Source of the DNA: Raineyella fluvialis
GTDB taxonomy: Bacteria; Actinomycetota; Actinomycetes; Propionibacteriales; Propionibacteriaceae
Assembly (NCBI RefSeq): GCF_009646095.1
Contig: NZ_CP045725.1
Coordinates: forward strand, 3,472,001-3,536,000
Length of the DNA: 64,000 nt
Direction: 5' to 3'
Under the pieces are notes generated by a model. It searched no databases. It was given only the letters and a program-made list of their open reading frames with translations, and was not told where the DNA came from. The position numbers and the translations under genes were made by a program. Positions 1-7,957 of this stretch are shown piece after piece; position 1 is the stretch's first letter, and the number at the start of each line of letters is the position of its first letter.

Positions 1-300
1 GGCGCCGCTGGGCCACGTGCGCGAGCCACGCCAAAACGATCGCCACCAGGAGGTTGGTCGCGAGGTAGACCGCACCGAACGGTCGCGATGTCCCGGTGTC
101 GACCACGAGCGGGCCGAAGGCGATCAGGGCCGCCGCGATGTACGCCGCGGGAGTGCTCCGGGTCAGGAGGTGCGCCACGACGGCCACCGCCGCCCCCAGA
201 ACGCCAGGGCCCCCACCAGACTGTAGGAGAAGGAGCCGATGGCCAGCAGGAGGGCGTAGATGCCGTAGACGAACCAGGCGACCCTGATCGCGAAGGTCAT
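1..300 (-). CDS. Small integral membrane protein, cut by the window edge and frame broken by one missing base
   Basis: I do not recognise the family. From the ATG at 300-298 the minus strand reads MTFAIRVAWFVYGIYALLL, a membrane segment, and reaches a stop at 165-163. Changing frame in the G run at 193-197 gives a continuous hydrophobic reading (FWGAAVAVVAHLLTR and onward) with two or three more membrane segments that leaves the window at base 1. The ATG overlaps the pheT stop as ATGA, so the gene is probably translationally coupled to pheT. The break matches seven other single-base losses in G/C runs in this window, so the gene is probably intact in the organism. Confidence 0.55.
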
Positions 301-2798
301 GACCGCAATTCTGCGCCCAGCTCGCCTGCCGCGGCGACCGCGGCGTCACGTGCCTCGATCGCTTCCTTGTCCTTGAGCGTGCGGTCCGCCGCGCGGAATC
401 GCAGCGCGTACGCCAGGGACTTCTTGCCGGCGGGGATCTGCTCGCCCTCGTAGACGTCGAACAAGCGGATCGACTCCAGCAGGTCACCGGCGCCGCGGAC
501 CAGGGCAGCCTCGACGTCGGCGGCGGCCACGTCGCTGTCCACGACGAGTGCGACGTCCTCCTTGGCGACCGGGTGGGAGGAGATCGGGGTGACCGACCCG
601 CCCGCAGGTGCCAGCTCGATGAGCAGGTCCAGGTCCAGCTCGGCGGCGCAGGTGCGCGCCGGCAGCCCGTACGCCTCGCACACCTGGGGATGCAGCTCAC
701 CGGCGTGACCCACGACCGTGCCGTCCACCGACAACTCGGCGCACCGGCCAGGATGCCAGGGGGCGATGCCGACCGCTCGGCGCTTGAGGGTGAGGCCAAG
801 CGCCTCCGCCGCGGTCTCGGCGAAGTGCACCGCGTGCACCCAGGAGACCTTCTCCGCGCCGCCGGCCCAGCCGGGACTGCGCCAGTCGCCGGTCAGCACG
901 CAGGCGAGGTGGCGCGGCTGCTCCGGGAGGGCTGCCCGCAGCTGGGCGATCTGCTCGGCGTCGGGGCGCTGAGTGACCCCCAGGCGAGGAGCGACGGGCC
1001 GGCTCGCCCCCCGGAAGACAGAGCCCTGCTCATACAGGGCCAGGTCGTCGAGGCTGCGGGAGGTGTTGCGCGCAACGGCACCGAAGAGCCCGGGCAGGAG
1101 GGAGGATCGCAGCGCGGGCTGGAGATCGGAGAGCGGGTTGGCGAGTCGCACGAGGTCGCGGCGCCGGTCGTCGGCCGGGATCCCCATCCGGTCGAGGTCG
1201 TCGACGGCGACGAACGGGAAGCTGAGCACCTCGGTGTACCCGGCGGCCGGCAGCACGACGTCGAGGGAGCGGCGGGCCCGCTGGGAAGCCGTGAAGCCGC
1301 GACCGGAGGGCGCCGGCGGCAGCACGCCCTCGATCGTGTCCAGACCGACCTTGCGGCCGACCTCCTCCACGTAGTCGTAGGGGTCGACGAGGTCGGGACG
1401 CCAGGTGGGCGGGGTGAGGGTGAGCCGGTCGCCGCGCCGCTCGACGCGGGTGCCGCCCCCCTCGAGGTAGCGGATGGTGGCCTCCGCCGTCACGTCGGTG
1501 CCCAGGATCCGCGCCGGCAGGTCGATGTCGATGGTCTGCACCGGGGCAGGGGGAACCTCACCGACGACCGTCTCGGCGGACGCCAGGGTCGCCCCTCCGT
1601 ACTCCACGAGCAGGTCCGCGGCGCGGTGTGCCGCCGCGTAGGCGGCGTTCGGGTCGACGCCGCGTTCGTTGCGCCGGGCAGCCTCGGAACCGAGCCCGTG
1701 CCGACGAGCGGTGCGCGACATCGCCAGGGCGTTGAAGTTCGCGGACTCGAGGATGATCTCGGTGGTCGTCTGGCGCAGCTCGGTGTTCTCCCCGCCCATC
1801 ACGCCGGCCAGGCCGATCGGCCCGGAGTCATCGGTGATCAGCAGGTCCTGCGGATCCAGGGTACGGACCACCCCGTCAAGGGTGGTCAGTGTCTCCCCCG
1901 CCTTCGCCCGGCGGACCACGATGCCGCCCTGAAGGGTCGAGGCATCATAGGCGTGCAGCGGCTGGCCGGTCTCAAGCATGACGTAGTTGGTGACGTCGAC
2001 TCCGAGGGAGATCGAGCGCATGCCGCACAACGCCAGGCGGCGCTGCATCCAGCGCGGGCTGGTCGCCGTGGGATCGAAACCGGTGAGGCGGAGCGCGACG
2101 AAGACCGGACAGCCGTCCGCATCCTCGACGGTGACCGGGAAGCCGGCGGCACTGGGGGCCGGCACGTCACGGTCGATGACATCGGTGAAGGCCGCGCCGG
2201 TCGCCTCGGCCGCCTCCCGGGCCAGCCCACGGATGGACAGGCAGTAGCCCATGTCCGGGGTGACGGCGATGTCCAGGACGTCCTCACGCAGGTGCAGCAA
2301 CGGCTTGGCGTCCTGGCCCACGACGAGGGCGTTGCCGTCATCGTCGGTGGGGTCGAGCACGATGATGCCGTGGCCGCCGTCGTCGCCGAGCCCCAGCTCG
2401 GCCGAGGAGCAGATCATCCCGTCGGAGATGTGGCCGTACGTCTTCCGGGAGGCGATCGCGAAGTCACCGGGCAGCACCGCGCCGGGCAGCGCCACGACCA
2501 CGAGGTCGCCCGCGACGAAGTTGTGCGCGCCGCAGATGATGCCGCGGTTACCGGTTGTGGGGTCGTTGTGCTCGCCGACGTCGACATGGCACCAGTTGAT
2601 GAACTTGCCGTTCTTCTGCTGGTTCTTCTCCAGGTCGAGGACCCGACCGACGACGACCGGCCCCTGGACGTCGGCACCGGCCGACTCGACCTGCTCCACC
2701 TCGTGACCGTACGTGATGAGCTCCTCGGCGAGCTCGCGGGCCTCGAGGGCTTCGGGCAGCGCGACGTACTCGCGCAGCCAGGACATCGGGGCCTTCAT
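297..2798 (-). CDS. pheT: Phenylalanyl-tRNA synthetase beta subunit
   Basis: Beta chain of the alpha2-beta2 cytoplasmic enzyme that charges tRNA-Phe with phenylalanine. At 833 residues it is the full bacterial length. Visible parts are an N-terminal EMAP/OB tRNA-binding domain (about residues 40-150, with GIICGAHNF), the B3/4 editing region (about 210-385), B5 (about 400-480) and a C-terminal ferredoxin-fold anticodon-binding domain (about 740-833). Its ATG overlaps the pheS stop as ATGA, so the two subunits are translated as a coupled pair. The stop overlaps the start of a small membrane protein in the same way. Confidence 0.97.
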   Translation of the reverse strand: MKAPMSWLREYVALPEALEARELAEELITYGHEVEQVESAGADVQGPVVVGRVLDLEKNQQKNGKFINWCHVDVGEHNDPTTGNRGIICGAHNFVAGDLVVVALPGAVLPGDFAIASRKTYGHISDGMICSSAELGLGDDGGHGIIVLDPTDDDGNALVVGQDAKPLLHLREDVLDIAVTPDMGYCLSIRGLAREAAEATGAAFTDVIDRDVPAPSAAGFPVTVEDADGCPVFVALRLTGFDPTATSPRWMQRRLALCGMRSISLGVDVTNYVMLETGQPLHAYDASTLQGGIVVRRAKAGETLTTLDGVVRTLDPQDLLITDDSGPIGLAGVMGGENTELRQTTTEIILESANFNALAMSRTARRHGLGSEAARRNERGVDPNAAYAAAHRAADLLVEYGGATLASAETVVGEVPPAPVQTIDIDLPARILGTDVTAEATIRYLEGGGTRVERRGDRLTLTPPTWRPDLVDPYDYVEEVGRKVGLDTIEGVLPPAPSGRGFTASQRARRSLDVVLPAAGYTEVLSFPFVAVDDLDRMGIPADDRRRDLVRLANPLSDLQPALRSSLLPGLFGAVARNTSRSLDDLALYEQGSVFRGASRPVAPRLGVTQRPDAEQIAQLRAALPEQPRHLACVLTGDWRSPGWAGGAEKVSWVHAVHFAETAAEALGLTLKRRAVGIAPWHPGRCAELSVDGTVVGHAGELHPQVCEAYGLPARTCAAELDLDLLIELAPAGGSVTPISSHPVAKEDVALVVDSDVAAADVEAALVRGAGDLLESIRLFDVYEGEQIPAGKKSLAYALRFRAADRTLKDKEAIEARDAAVAAAGELGAELRS

Positions 2799-3904
2799 CG
2801 GGCACCTCCCAGGAGAGAACGGCTGAAGCGGATGTCACCCTCGACCATGTCGCGCATGTCGGCGGCGTCGTTGCGGAACATCAGGGTGCGCTCGATGCCC
2901 ATGCCGAAGGCGAAGCCGGAGTAGACCTCGGGGTCGATCCCGGCGGAGACCAGCACGCGGGGGTTGACCACACCGCAGCCGCCCCACTCGATCCAGCCCT
3001 CGGAGTTGCAGGTGCGGCACGGGCGGTCCGGGTTGCCGACGGACTCGCCGTGGCAGACGAAGCACTCGAGATCCACCTCGGCGCTCGGCTCGGTGAAGGG
3101 GAAGTAGTTCGGGCGCATCCGGGTCCTCACGTCACCGAACATGGCCCGGGCGAAGTGCTCGAGGGTGCCGCGCAGGTGGGCGAAGGTGATGCCCTTGTCG
3201 ATGCACAGGCCCTCGACCTGATGGAACACGGGCACATGGGTGGCATCCAGCTCGTCGGCCCGATAGACCTTCCCTGGGCAGACCACGTAGATCGGCACCT
3301 CGCGCTCCAGCATGGTGCGCACCTGCACCGGAGAGGTGTGGGTCCGCAGCAGGGTGTTGTTCTCCAGCGGCTCCAGGTAGAGGGTGTCCTGCATCTGGCG
3401 GGCAGGGTGGTCAGGATGGATGTTCAGGGCGTCGAAGTTGACCCATTCGGCCTCGGCCTCCGGTCCTTCGGCGATCTCCCAGCCCATCGCCACGAAGACC
3501 TCGGCGACGCGGTCCATCAGCCCGGTGATGGGGTGGACGGCACCGGCCGGGTGCAGCTCGACGGGCAGAGTGACATCGACCCGCTCCTCGACGAGGACCC
3601 GCTCGAGTTCGGCGGAGCGGACCTCCTCCTCGCGGATCTTGAGAGCCTTGTTGACCTCACCGCGAGCCTTGCCGATCCGCTGTCCGGCTTCCTTGCGGGC
3701 CTGCGGCGGGAGGGCACCGATCTCTCGGTTGGCCAAGGCGAGGGGGGAACGGTCGCCGGTGTGGGCGATACGCGCAGCCTTCAGGTCCGCGAGGGTCATC
3801 GCCCCGGCGAAAGCAGCCTTGGCCTCGGCGACGAACAGGTCGAGCGCCTCCTGCTGCAGCGGCGTCGTCTCCACCGGGTCATAGTTCGTGTTCGGCCCTG
3901 ACAT
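2795..3904 (-). CDS. pheS: Phenylalanyl-tRNA synthetase alpha subunit
   Basis: Catalytic class II aminoacyl-tRNA synthetase subunit, 369 residues. An N-terminal coiled-coil arm precedes the catalytic core, with motif 2 around FHQVEGLCID and motif 3 FGMGIERTLMF near the C-terminus. I place the start at the ATG 3904-3902 (MSGPNTNYDP) because GAGGGGA lies just upstream; an in-frame ATG 11 codons earlier has no such site. It forms an operon with pheT, and follows the rplT/tsnR block in the order usual for actinobacteria except that alkB is inserted between. Confidence 0.96.
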   Translation of the reverse strand: MSGPNTNYDPVETTPLQQEALDLFVAEAKAAFAGAMTLADLKAARIAHTGDRSPLALANREIGALPPQARKEAGQRIGKARGEVNKALKIREEEVRSAELERVLVEERVDVTLPVELHPAGAVHPITGLMDRVAEVFVAMGWEIAEGPEAEAEWVNFDALNIHPDHPARQMQDTLYLEPLENNTLLRTHTSPVQVRTMLEREVPIYVVCPGKVYRADELDATHVPVFHQVEGLCIDKGITFAHLRGTLEHFARAMFGDVRTRMRPNYFPFTEPSAEVDLECFVCHGESVGNPDRPCRTCNSEGWIEWGGCGVVNPRVLVSAGIDPEVYSGFAFGMGIERTLMFRNDAADMRDMVEGDIRFSRSLLGGAR

Positions 3905-3956
3905 GGGCTCCCCTCGCGTTCCGTACGGCCCCGACACCCTGCCGACACCGCGGCCA

Positions 3957-3962
3957 AGTCTA
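3957..3962 (-). promoter_or_regulatory. Possible -10 element of pheST
   Basis: TAGACT on the minus strand, 52 bases before the pheS ATG. No good -35 is seen at the expected distance, and no T-box or leader structure is evident. Confidence 0.35.
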
Positions 3963-4021
3963 GGAGTTGACGGCGCGGCGGGCGAACCGGTGGGATCGTG
4001 GATCTGCCGCGGGAGGAGGAT

Positions 4022-4648
4022 TCAGCGCACCCCCTCCGGGCGGAACTGGACGGAGATCCGCGGCTCCATGGTGCGGCGCGTCTTGGGAATGCAGTGCTCC
4101 CAGGTGCGCTGGCAGCTGCCGCCCATCACCACCAGATCGCCCGCACCGAGCGGCAGGGACAGCGACCGCCCGCCGCCGCGTGGGCGCAACATCAGCGGCC
4201 TCGTCGCCCCCAGCGACAGGATGGCGACCATCGTGTCCTCCGTACGGGAACGGCCCACTCTGTCGCCGTGCCAGGCGACCGAGTCGCGCCCGTCGCGATA
4301 GAGGCACATCCCCACCGACACGAACTCCTCCCCCAGCTCGGCGCGACAGTGAGCGGACAGGGCGTCGCGGCACTCCGCGATCGCCCGGTGCGGCAGGTCC
4401 TCGCCGCCCCCGTAGAACCGGGTGAGACGGGGTACGTCGACGACGGCGTCGTACATCACCCGGCGTTCGGCGCGCCAGGGGACCGCCGGGAGCAGCGCGT
4501 TGAACAGCTCCTCCGCCCCCGACAGCCAACCCGGCCGAAGGTCGATCCACGCACCGTCCCTCAGCGGGACCCTCCGCACCCCCGGGCCGTCCCAGGCGGG
4601 AGAGGGTCCTACTCGTGTCTGGAGATCGAACAGTGTGCCCTGCACCAT
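4022..4648 (-). CDS. alkB: AlkB-like 2-oxoglutarate/Fe(II) dioxygenase, DNA alkylation repair
   Basis: Oxidative demethylase family that reverses 1-methyladenine and 3-methylcytosine lesions. The 208-residue protein carries the jelly-roll iron site: H127-G-D129 in AWHGDRVG and H185 in WEHCIPK, and the 2-oxoglutarate-binding arginines R197 and R203 in RISVQFR. Length fits the short bacterial AlkB group. The gene stands alone between pheS and tsnR. A TAGAAT hexamer six bases before the ATG implies a leaderless mRNA, and a LexA-like box lies immediately upstream, so DNA-damage induction is likely. Alkylated RNA or tRNA as substrate cannot be excluded from sequence. Confidence 0.88.
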   Translation of the reverse strand: MVQGTLFDLQTRVGPSPAWDGPGVRRVPLRDGAWIDLRPGWLSGAEELFNALLPAVPWRAERRVMYDAVVDVPRLTRFYGGGEDLPHRAIAECRDALSAHCRAELGEEFVSVGMCLYRDGRDSVAWHGDRVGRSRTEDTMVAILSLGATRPLMLRPRGGGRSLSLPLGAGDLVVMGGSCQRTWEHCIPKTRRTMEPRISVQFRPEGVR

Positions 4649-4654
4649 GGAGCC

Positions 4655-4677
4655 ATTCTATTCGTTCACGTGTTCGA
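4655..4677 (-). promoter_or_regulatory. alkB leaderless promoter with LexA-like (SOS) box
   Basis: On the minus strand TAGAAT (4660-4655) sits six bases from the alkB ATG. Directly upstream, 4662-4677 reads TCGTTCACGTGTTCGA on the plus strand, matching 10 of 12 half-site positions of the actinobacterial SOS box TCGAAC-N4-GTTCGA. It lies between the -10 and where a -35 would be, where a repressor could block transcription. Confidence 0.6.
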
Positions 4678-4691
4678 TCGCCAGAGCTGAA

Positions 4692-4707
4692 GTCGGACGA
4701 GTCCGAC
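4692..4707. promoter_or_regulatory. Perfect palindrome, possible operator
   Basis: GTCGGAC-GA-GTCCGAC, a perfect 7-bp inverted repeat 13 bases upstream of the -35 of the plus-strand gene at 4777 and behind the alkB promoter. It may be a regulator site serving one or both divergent genes; no regulator is identifiable. Confidence 0.4.
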
Positions 4708-4720
4708 GTGTCAGCAGTGT

Positions 4721-4749
4721 TTGTCTGGGTATCGGCTCGCCAGTACCGT
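4721..4749 (+). promoter_or_regulatory. Promoter of the membrane protein gene at 4777
   Basis: -35 TTGTCT (4721-4726), 17-base spacer, -10 TACCGT (4744-4749). The start would be near 4756, giving a short leader that contains AGGAGGT before the ATG. Confidence 0.6.
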
Positions 4750-4776
4750 CGAAGTGAGGTCGCGACAGGAGGTGCC

Positions 4777-5439
4777 ATGGGCGAGGACGACCAGCGGACC
4801 TGGGGATTCGGCGAGCCGGGCCGCACCACCGGACCGACTCCGGGCGACGACGCGGCGCGCCGGGTCACCCGCGACGAACAGCAGACCCACGTCTTCGGTG
4901 GCTCGGACCAGTCCACGCAGGCGTTCCGCCCTGGGCGGGGCCCGGCGCCCGACCCCACGCGCACGTACGCGACCGCGGACGACCAGGACACCGGGCGCCT
5001 GCCCGCCTACCACGAGGGCAGCTCGGACGAGTCGTACCGCGAGGTCCGGGACAGCTACTACGACGCCGACTACGTCGCCCGGCAACGCGCCGGCACGTCC
5101 CTCCCCCCGCCGCAGCCCGAGGCACCGATGCCGCCAGCGACCCGGCACGACCAGCGAGCCCTTCGCCGTCGAGGTCGACTCATGCTGGCGCTCGGGATCG
5201 TGATCGGCCTGGTGGCGATGGCCCTGGCCGCGGCGGTACGCGAGGCGACCCGTACCCCCGCTCCTGTGCCCACCGTCACCGCCACGGCGACGGTCACGGC
5301 GACTGTGACCCGGACACCGCTGATCACTGTGCCGACCCGGCTGCCGAGCGTCCTGCCCAGCGTCTCGGGCCCACTGCTCCCGACGGGGTTCCCGAGCTTC
5401 CAGCTGCCGAAGATCCCGGGCCTGAATTCCCACGGCTGA
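4777..5439 (+). CDS. Single-pass membrane protein with Thr/Pro-rich extracytoplasmic tail
   Basis: Unrecognised 220-residue protein. The start is the ATG after a near-perfect AGGAGGT site at 4768-4774. Residues 1-130 are charged and hydrophilic, rich in D, R and T, and probably cytoplasmic. A basic stretch (LRRRGR) precedes one membrane helix at about 135-157, and the remaining 60 residues are a Val/Thr/Pro repeat-like segment with TATVTATVT. This layout resembles actinobacterial envelope-linked proteins with a disordered cytoplasmic region, but no domain supports a function. It is divergent from alkB and convergent with the SpoU methyltransferase. Confidence 0.75.
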   Translation: MGEDDQRTWGFGEPGRTTGPTPGDDAARRVTRDEQQTHVFGGSDQSTQAFRPGRGPAPDPTRTYATADDQDTGRLPAYHEGSSDESYREVRDSYYDADYVARQRAGTSLPPPQPEAPMPPATRHDQRALRRRGRLMLALGIVIGLVAMALAAAVREATRTPAPVPTVTATATVTATVTRTPLITVPTRLPSVLPSVSGPLLPTGFPSFQLPKIPGLNSHG

Positions 5440-5462
5440 GACGGCCCGGTGACGGCCTATTT

Positions 5463-6290
5463 TCAGTCCTGGATGCGCTGCGCCGATGCCGTGGTCCACA
5501 GGCAGACGGCAGCCGCGGTGGCGAGGTTGAGGCTCTCGGCCTGGCCCCAGATCGGGACCCCGACGACGGCATCCGCCAGCGCCGCGTCCTCCTCGGGCAG
5601 CCCCCACGCCTCGTTGCCCATCACCCAGGCGGTCGGCCGGGTCAGCAGCCCCCGGGTGACATAGTCCTGCAGATCGTCCCCACCACCGTCGGCGGCCAGG
5701 ATCTGCAGGCCGGCCGCACGCAGGCGGTCCGCGACATCCGCCAGGGCCAGGCCGGTCACCAGCGGCAGGTGGAAGACAGAGCCGACGCTGGCGCGGACGA
5801 CCTTCGGATTCGTCCATTCGACGGATCCCTTGGTACAGACCACCGCGTCCGCCCCGAAGGCGTCGGCGACGCGCACCACGGCGCCGAGGTTGCCGGGATC
5901 GCGGATCTGGGCGCAGACGAGAACGAGGCGAGGCGCTGCGGACAGTACGTCGTCGAGCGAGGCGGCCGGGGTGGCGACCTGGGCGAGGATGCCCTGCGGG
6001 GTGACGGTGTCACTCAGCCCGGCGATGAGGTGGGACCCGACGGCGTACACCGGGACACCGGCCGCCTCGGCCTGTGCGACAAGGACGTGGTGCCGATCGG
6101 CGAGGTCACGGTCCACCCAGACCGCGATCACGTCGCCATGGGTCAGGGCCTCTCGGACGGCCTGGCGCCCTTCGGCCAGGAACTGGCCCTCCTCCTCGCG
6201 ATGCTTGCGGGAGGTGAGACGACGAACCGACCGGACGCGGGCCCCGGAGGGCTCCTGCGATCCGGCCGGTCCATGCTGTGCCGAAGTCAT
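5463..6290 (-). CDS. SpoU/TrmH-family RNA 2'-O-ribose methyltransferase (TsnR/RlmB-like)
   Basis: SPOUT-fold methyltransferase, 275 residues, acting on rRNA or tRNA with S-adenosylmethionine. The N-terminal part (LTSRKHREEEGQFLAEG) is the substrate-binding L30e-like domain. The catalytic half has motif 1 (DPGNLGAVVR), motif 2 (AWVMGNEAWGLPEE) and motif 3 (SLNLATAAAVCLW) forming the deep trefoil knot. It lies 16 bases after rplT, the standard actinobacterial place for this gene (infC-rpmI-rplT-tsnR), so rRNA is the likelier substrate. The target nucleotide cannot be told from sequence. Confidence 0.9.
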   Translation of the reverse strand: MTSAQHGPAGSQEPSGARVRSVRRLTSRKHREEEGQFLAEGRQAVREALTHGDVIAVWVDRDLADRHHVLVAQAEAAGVPVYAVGSHLIAGLSDTVTPQGILAQVATPAASLDDVLSAAPRLVLVCAQIRDPGNLGAVVRVADAFGADAVVCTKGSVEWTNPKVVRASVGSVFHLPLVTGLALADVADRLRAAGLQILAADGGGDDLQDYVTRGLLTRPTAWVMGNEAWGLPEEDAALADAVVGVPIWGQAESLNLATAAAVCLWTTASAQRIQD

Positions 6291-6306
6291 GAGACGGCTC
6301 GCGACA

Positions 6307-6684
6307 TCAGGCGGCGACGGTCTCCGCGGCCGGCTGGTTGTCCTTGGCGACCTGCACCAGCGTGGCGAAGGCGGCGGAGTCGCTGACGGCCAGCTCGGCG
6401 AGCATCTTGCGGTCCACCTCGACGCCGGCGTTCTTCAGGCCGGAGATGAAGCGGTTGTAGGTCATGCCCTCGGCGCGAGCCGCCGCGTTGATGCGCTGGA
6501 TCCAGAGCTTGCGGAAGTCGCCCTTCTTGGCGCGACGGTCGCGGTAGCTGTAGACGCCGGAGTGGAGCAGCTGCTCCTTGGCCTTGCGGTACGAGCGCGA
6601 GCGCTGGCCGCGGTAGCCGGATGCGCGGTCCAGGACCTCGCGGCGCTTCTTGTGCGCATTCACAGAACGCTTGACGCGTGCCAT
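6307..6684 (-). CDS. rplT: 50S ribosomal protein L20
   Basis: 125 residues, basic N-terminus ([18 protein letters not shown]) and the conserved core [15 protein letters not shown] and [10 protein letters not shown]. Early assembly protein of the large subunit that binds 23S rRNA. It follows rpmI by 42 bases in the infC-rpmI-rplT operon. A GGAGAT site precedes the ATG. Length is a few residues over the usual 118-120 because of an Ala-rich C-terminus. Confidence 0.97.
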   Translation of the reverse strand: MARVKRSVNAHKKRREVLDRASGYRGQRSRSYRKAKEQLLHSGVYSYRDRRAKKGDFRKLWIQRINAAARAEGMTYNRFISGLKNAGVEVDRKMLAELAVSDSAAFATLVQVAKDNQPAAETVAA

Positions 6685-6726
6685 GGTGGTATCTCCTTCA
6701 GTTCACAAAATCAGGGTGGGGGATGC

Positions 6727-6921
6727 TCACTTGCCGAGCAGCTTCTTGGCCTTCGCGGCGTCGCCGGTCGGCAGCACGGCGTCGCCCGTCAGGTGACGGG
6801 TGCGCTTGCTGGACTTGTGCTCGTTGAGGTGCATCTTCCCGGCCCGGCGGTGCATGACCTTGCCGGAACCCGTCAGCTTGAACCGCTTCTTGGCACCGGA
6901 GTGCGTCTTCATCTTCGGCAT
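6727..6921 (-). CDS. rpmI: 50S ribosomal protein L35
   Basis: 64-residue basic protein starting [20 protein letters not shown], the standard L35 N-terminus, and ending in KAKKLLGK. I use the ATG at 6921-6919, with GGAG nine bases upstream; a longer reading upstream overlaps the end of infC and is not credible. It is the middle gene of the infC-rpmI-rplT operon. Confidence 0.97.
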   Translation of the reverse strand: MPKMKTHSGAKKRFKLTGSGKVMHRRAGKMHLNEHKSSKRTRHLTGDAVLPTGDAAKAKKLLGK

Positions 6922-6952
6922 GTTGTGCTCCGTTTCTATCGCCCTGCGGCGA

Positions 6953-7641
6953 TCACAGGTCGATATCGGGGTCCATGTTGTCGGCCGGACCCTTCTTCTT
7001 CGCTTTCTTCTCCTCGGCCTCGGCGCGGGCGCGGGCGGCGGCCTGCTCCTCACGCTCGAGTTCGACGTCGGCCGCGCGCTCGGCCGCCTTGCGTTCCTTG
7101 TCCTTCTCGTGCTCGAAGCGCGCCTGCGTCTTCTTGCGCGTCGGGGCGAGGATCATCAGCATGTTCCGCCCTTCCTGCTTGGGAGGGAACTCGATGGTGC
7201 CGAACTCGTCGACATCCTCGGCGAGCCGGCGCAGCAGGTTGAACCCCAGCTCAGGACGGCTCTGCTCACGACCTCGGAACATGATGGTGATCTTGACCTT
7301 GTCGCCACCCTTGAGGAAGCGGACCACGTGACCCTTCTTGGTCTCGTAGTCGTGATCGTCGATCTTCGGCCGAAGCTTCATCTCCTTGACGAGAGCATTC
7401 GACTGGTTACGACGGTTCTCACGCTCCTTCTGAGCGTTCTCGTACTTGAACTTGCCGTAGTCCATGAGCTTGACCACGGGGGCTTGGCCTGGGGGGCCAC
7501 CTCGACGAGATCCAGCTCCGATTCGCGGGCCAATCGCATGGCATCTTCGATGCGTACGATGCCCACCTGCTCTCCGTTGGGGCCGACGAGTCGGACCTCC
7601 GGGACCCGGATGCGCTCATTGATGCGCGGTTCAGTGCTGAT
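6953..7641 (-). CDS. infC: Translation initiation factor IF-3, AUC start, frame broken by one missing C
   Basis: IF-3 binds the 30S subunit and checks start-codon pairing. The N-domain ([20 protein letters not shown]) is in one frame and the linker/C-domain ([34 protein letters not shown]) in another. They join if the C run at 7478-7482 has six rather than five bases (Ala-Lys-Pro-Pro-Val-Val-Lys); the joined protein has about 229 residues. No ATG, GTG or TTG lies at the family start; instead GGAGG is followed four bases later by ATC at 7641-7639, giving (M)[10 protein letters not shown], as in other actinobacterial IF-3s. IF-3 genes classically use such weak starts for autoregulation. The break is most likely a homopolymer undercall. 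Confidence 0.88.
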
Positions 7642-7892
7642 GCTTCCTCCAAATTTGCGGTACTCGCAGGGTTGCGACCCGGGGATACGACAAAGGCCCC
7701 GCCGTCGCGGGGCCCTGAGTGAACGCATGACACCGCGAAGCCGACGCCCGGAACGATTGGCAAAGGCTTCGCGTCCATGCGACCTACCCGACGACGGTTG
7801 CCAGGCGATGCCCGGCGGGTGCCGTACGGGTGGGAGATCAGGTCCCCACTTGTGGATCCGACGCAGGGTCGAATCGGTCAGCGATCAGTCTA
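7642..7892 (-). promoter_or_regulatory. infC operon leader with attenuator-like hairpins
   Basis: This gene-free 316-base stretch (7642-7957) holds the 5' leader of infC. A possible -10 TAGACT is at 7892-7887. Transcribed leftwards, a 9-bp hairpin CGCGAAGCC/GGCTTCGCG pairs 7773-7765 with 7742-7734. Then an 8-bp GC hairpin GGCCCCGC/GCGGGGCC (7714-7695) is followed by TTTGT, like an intrinsic terminator, about 50 bases before the AUC start. The layout suggests transcription attenuation of a ribosomal-protein operon. The mechanism is inferred only. Confidence 0.5.
7695..7714 (-). terminator. Intrinsic-terminator-like hairpin in the infC leader
   Basis: Perfect 8-bp stem GGCCCCGC/GCGGGGCC with a four-base loop, followed on the transcript by UUUGU. 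It lies inside the leader, so it probably acts as an attenuator rather than an end-of-operon signal. Confidence 0.55.
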
Positions 7893-7957
7893 GCGAAGAT
7901 CCCCCTCAGTCCCTAATCGGCATCCACCTGCCTCGCCGACGCGGGGATGCGGCCGTT

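Noticed and set aside
573-2924. A long plus-strand open frame (783 codons) antisense to pheT, and many similar frames elsewhere
   Set aside because: Shadow of high third-position GC in pheT; the protein has no recognisable domain and low-complexity Arg/Gly/Asp composition.
3905-4021. T-box or other tRNA-sensing leader before pheST
   Set aside because: No specifier loop, antiterminator bulge or terminator; the leader is only about 45 bases.
7419-7778. A leader peptide starting MDAKPLPIV in the infC leader
   Set aside because: It runs far into infC in another frame, has no ribosome binding site and no phenylalanine, threonine or other control codons in series.
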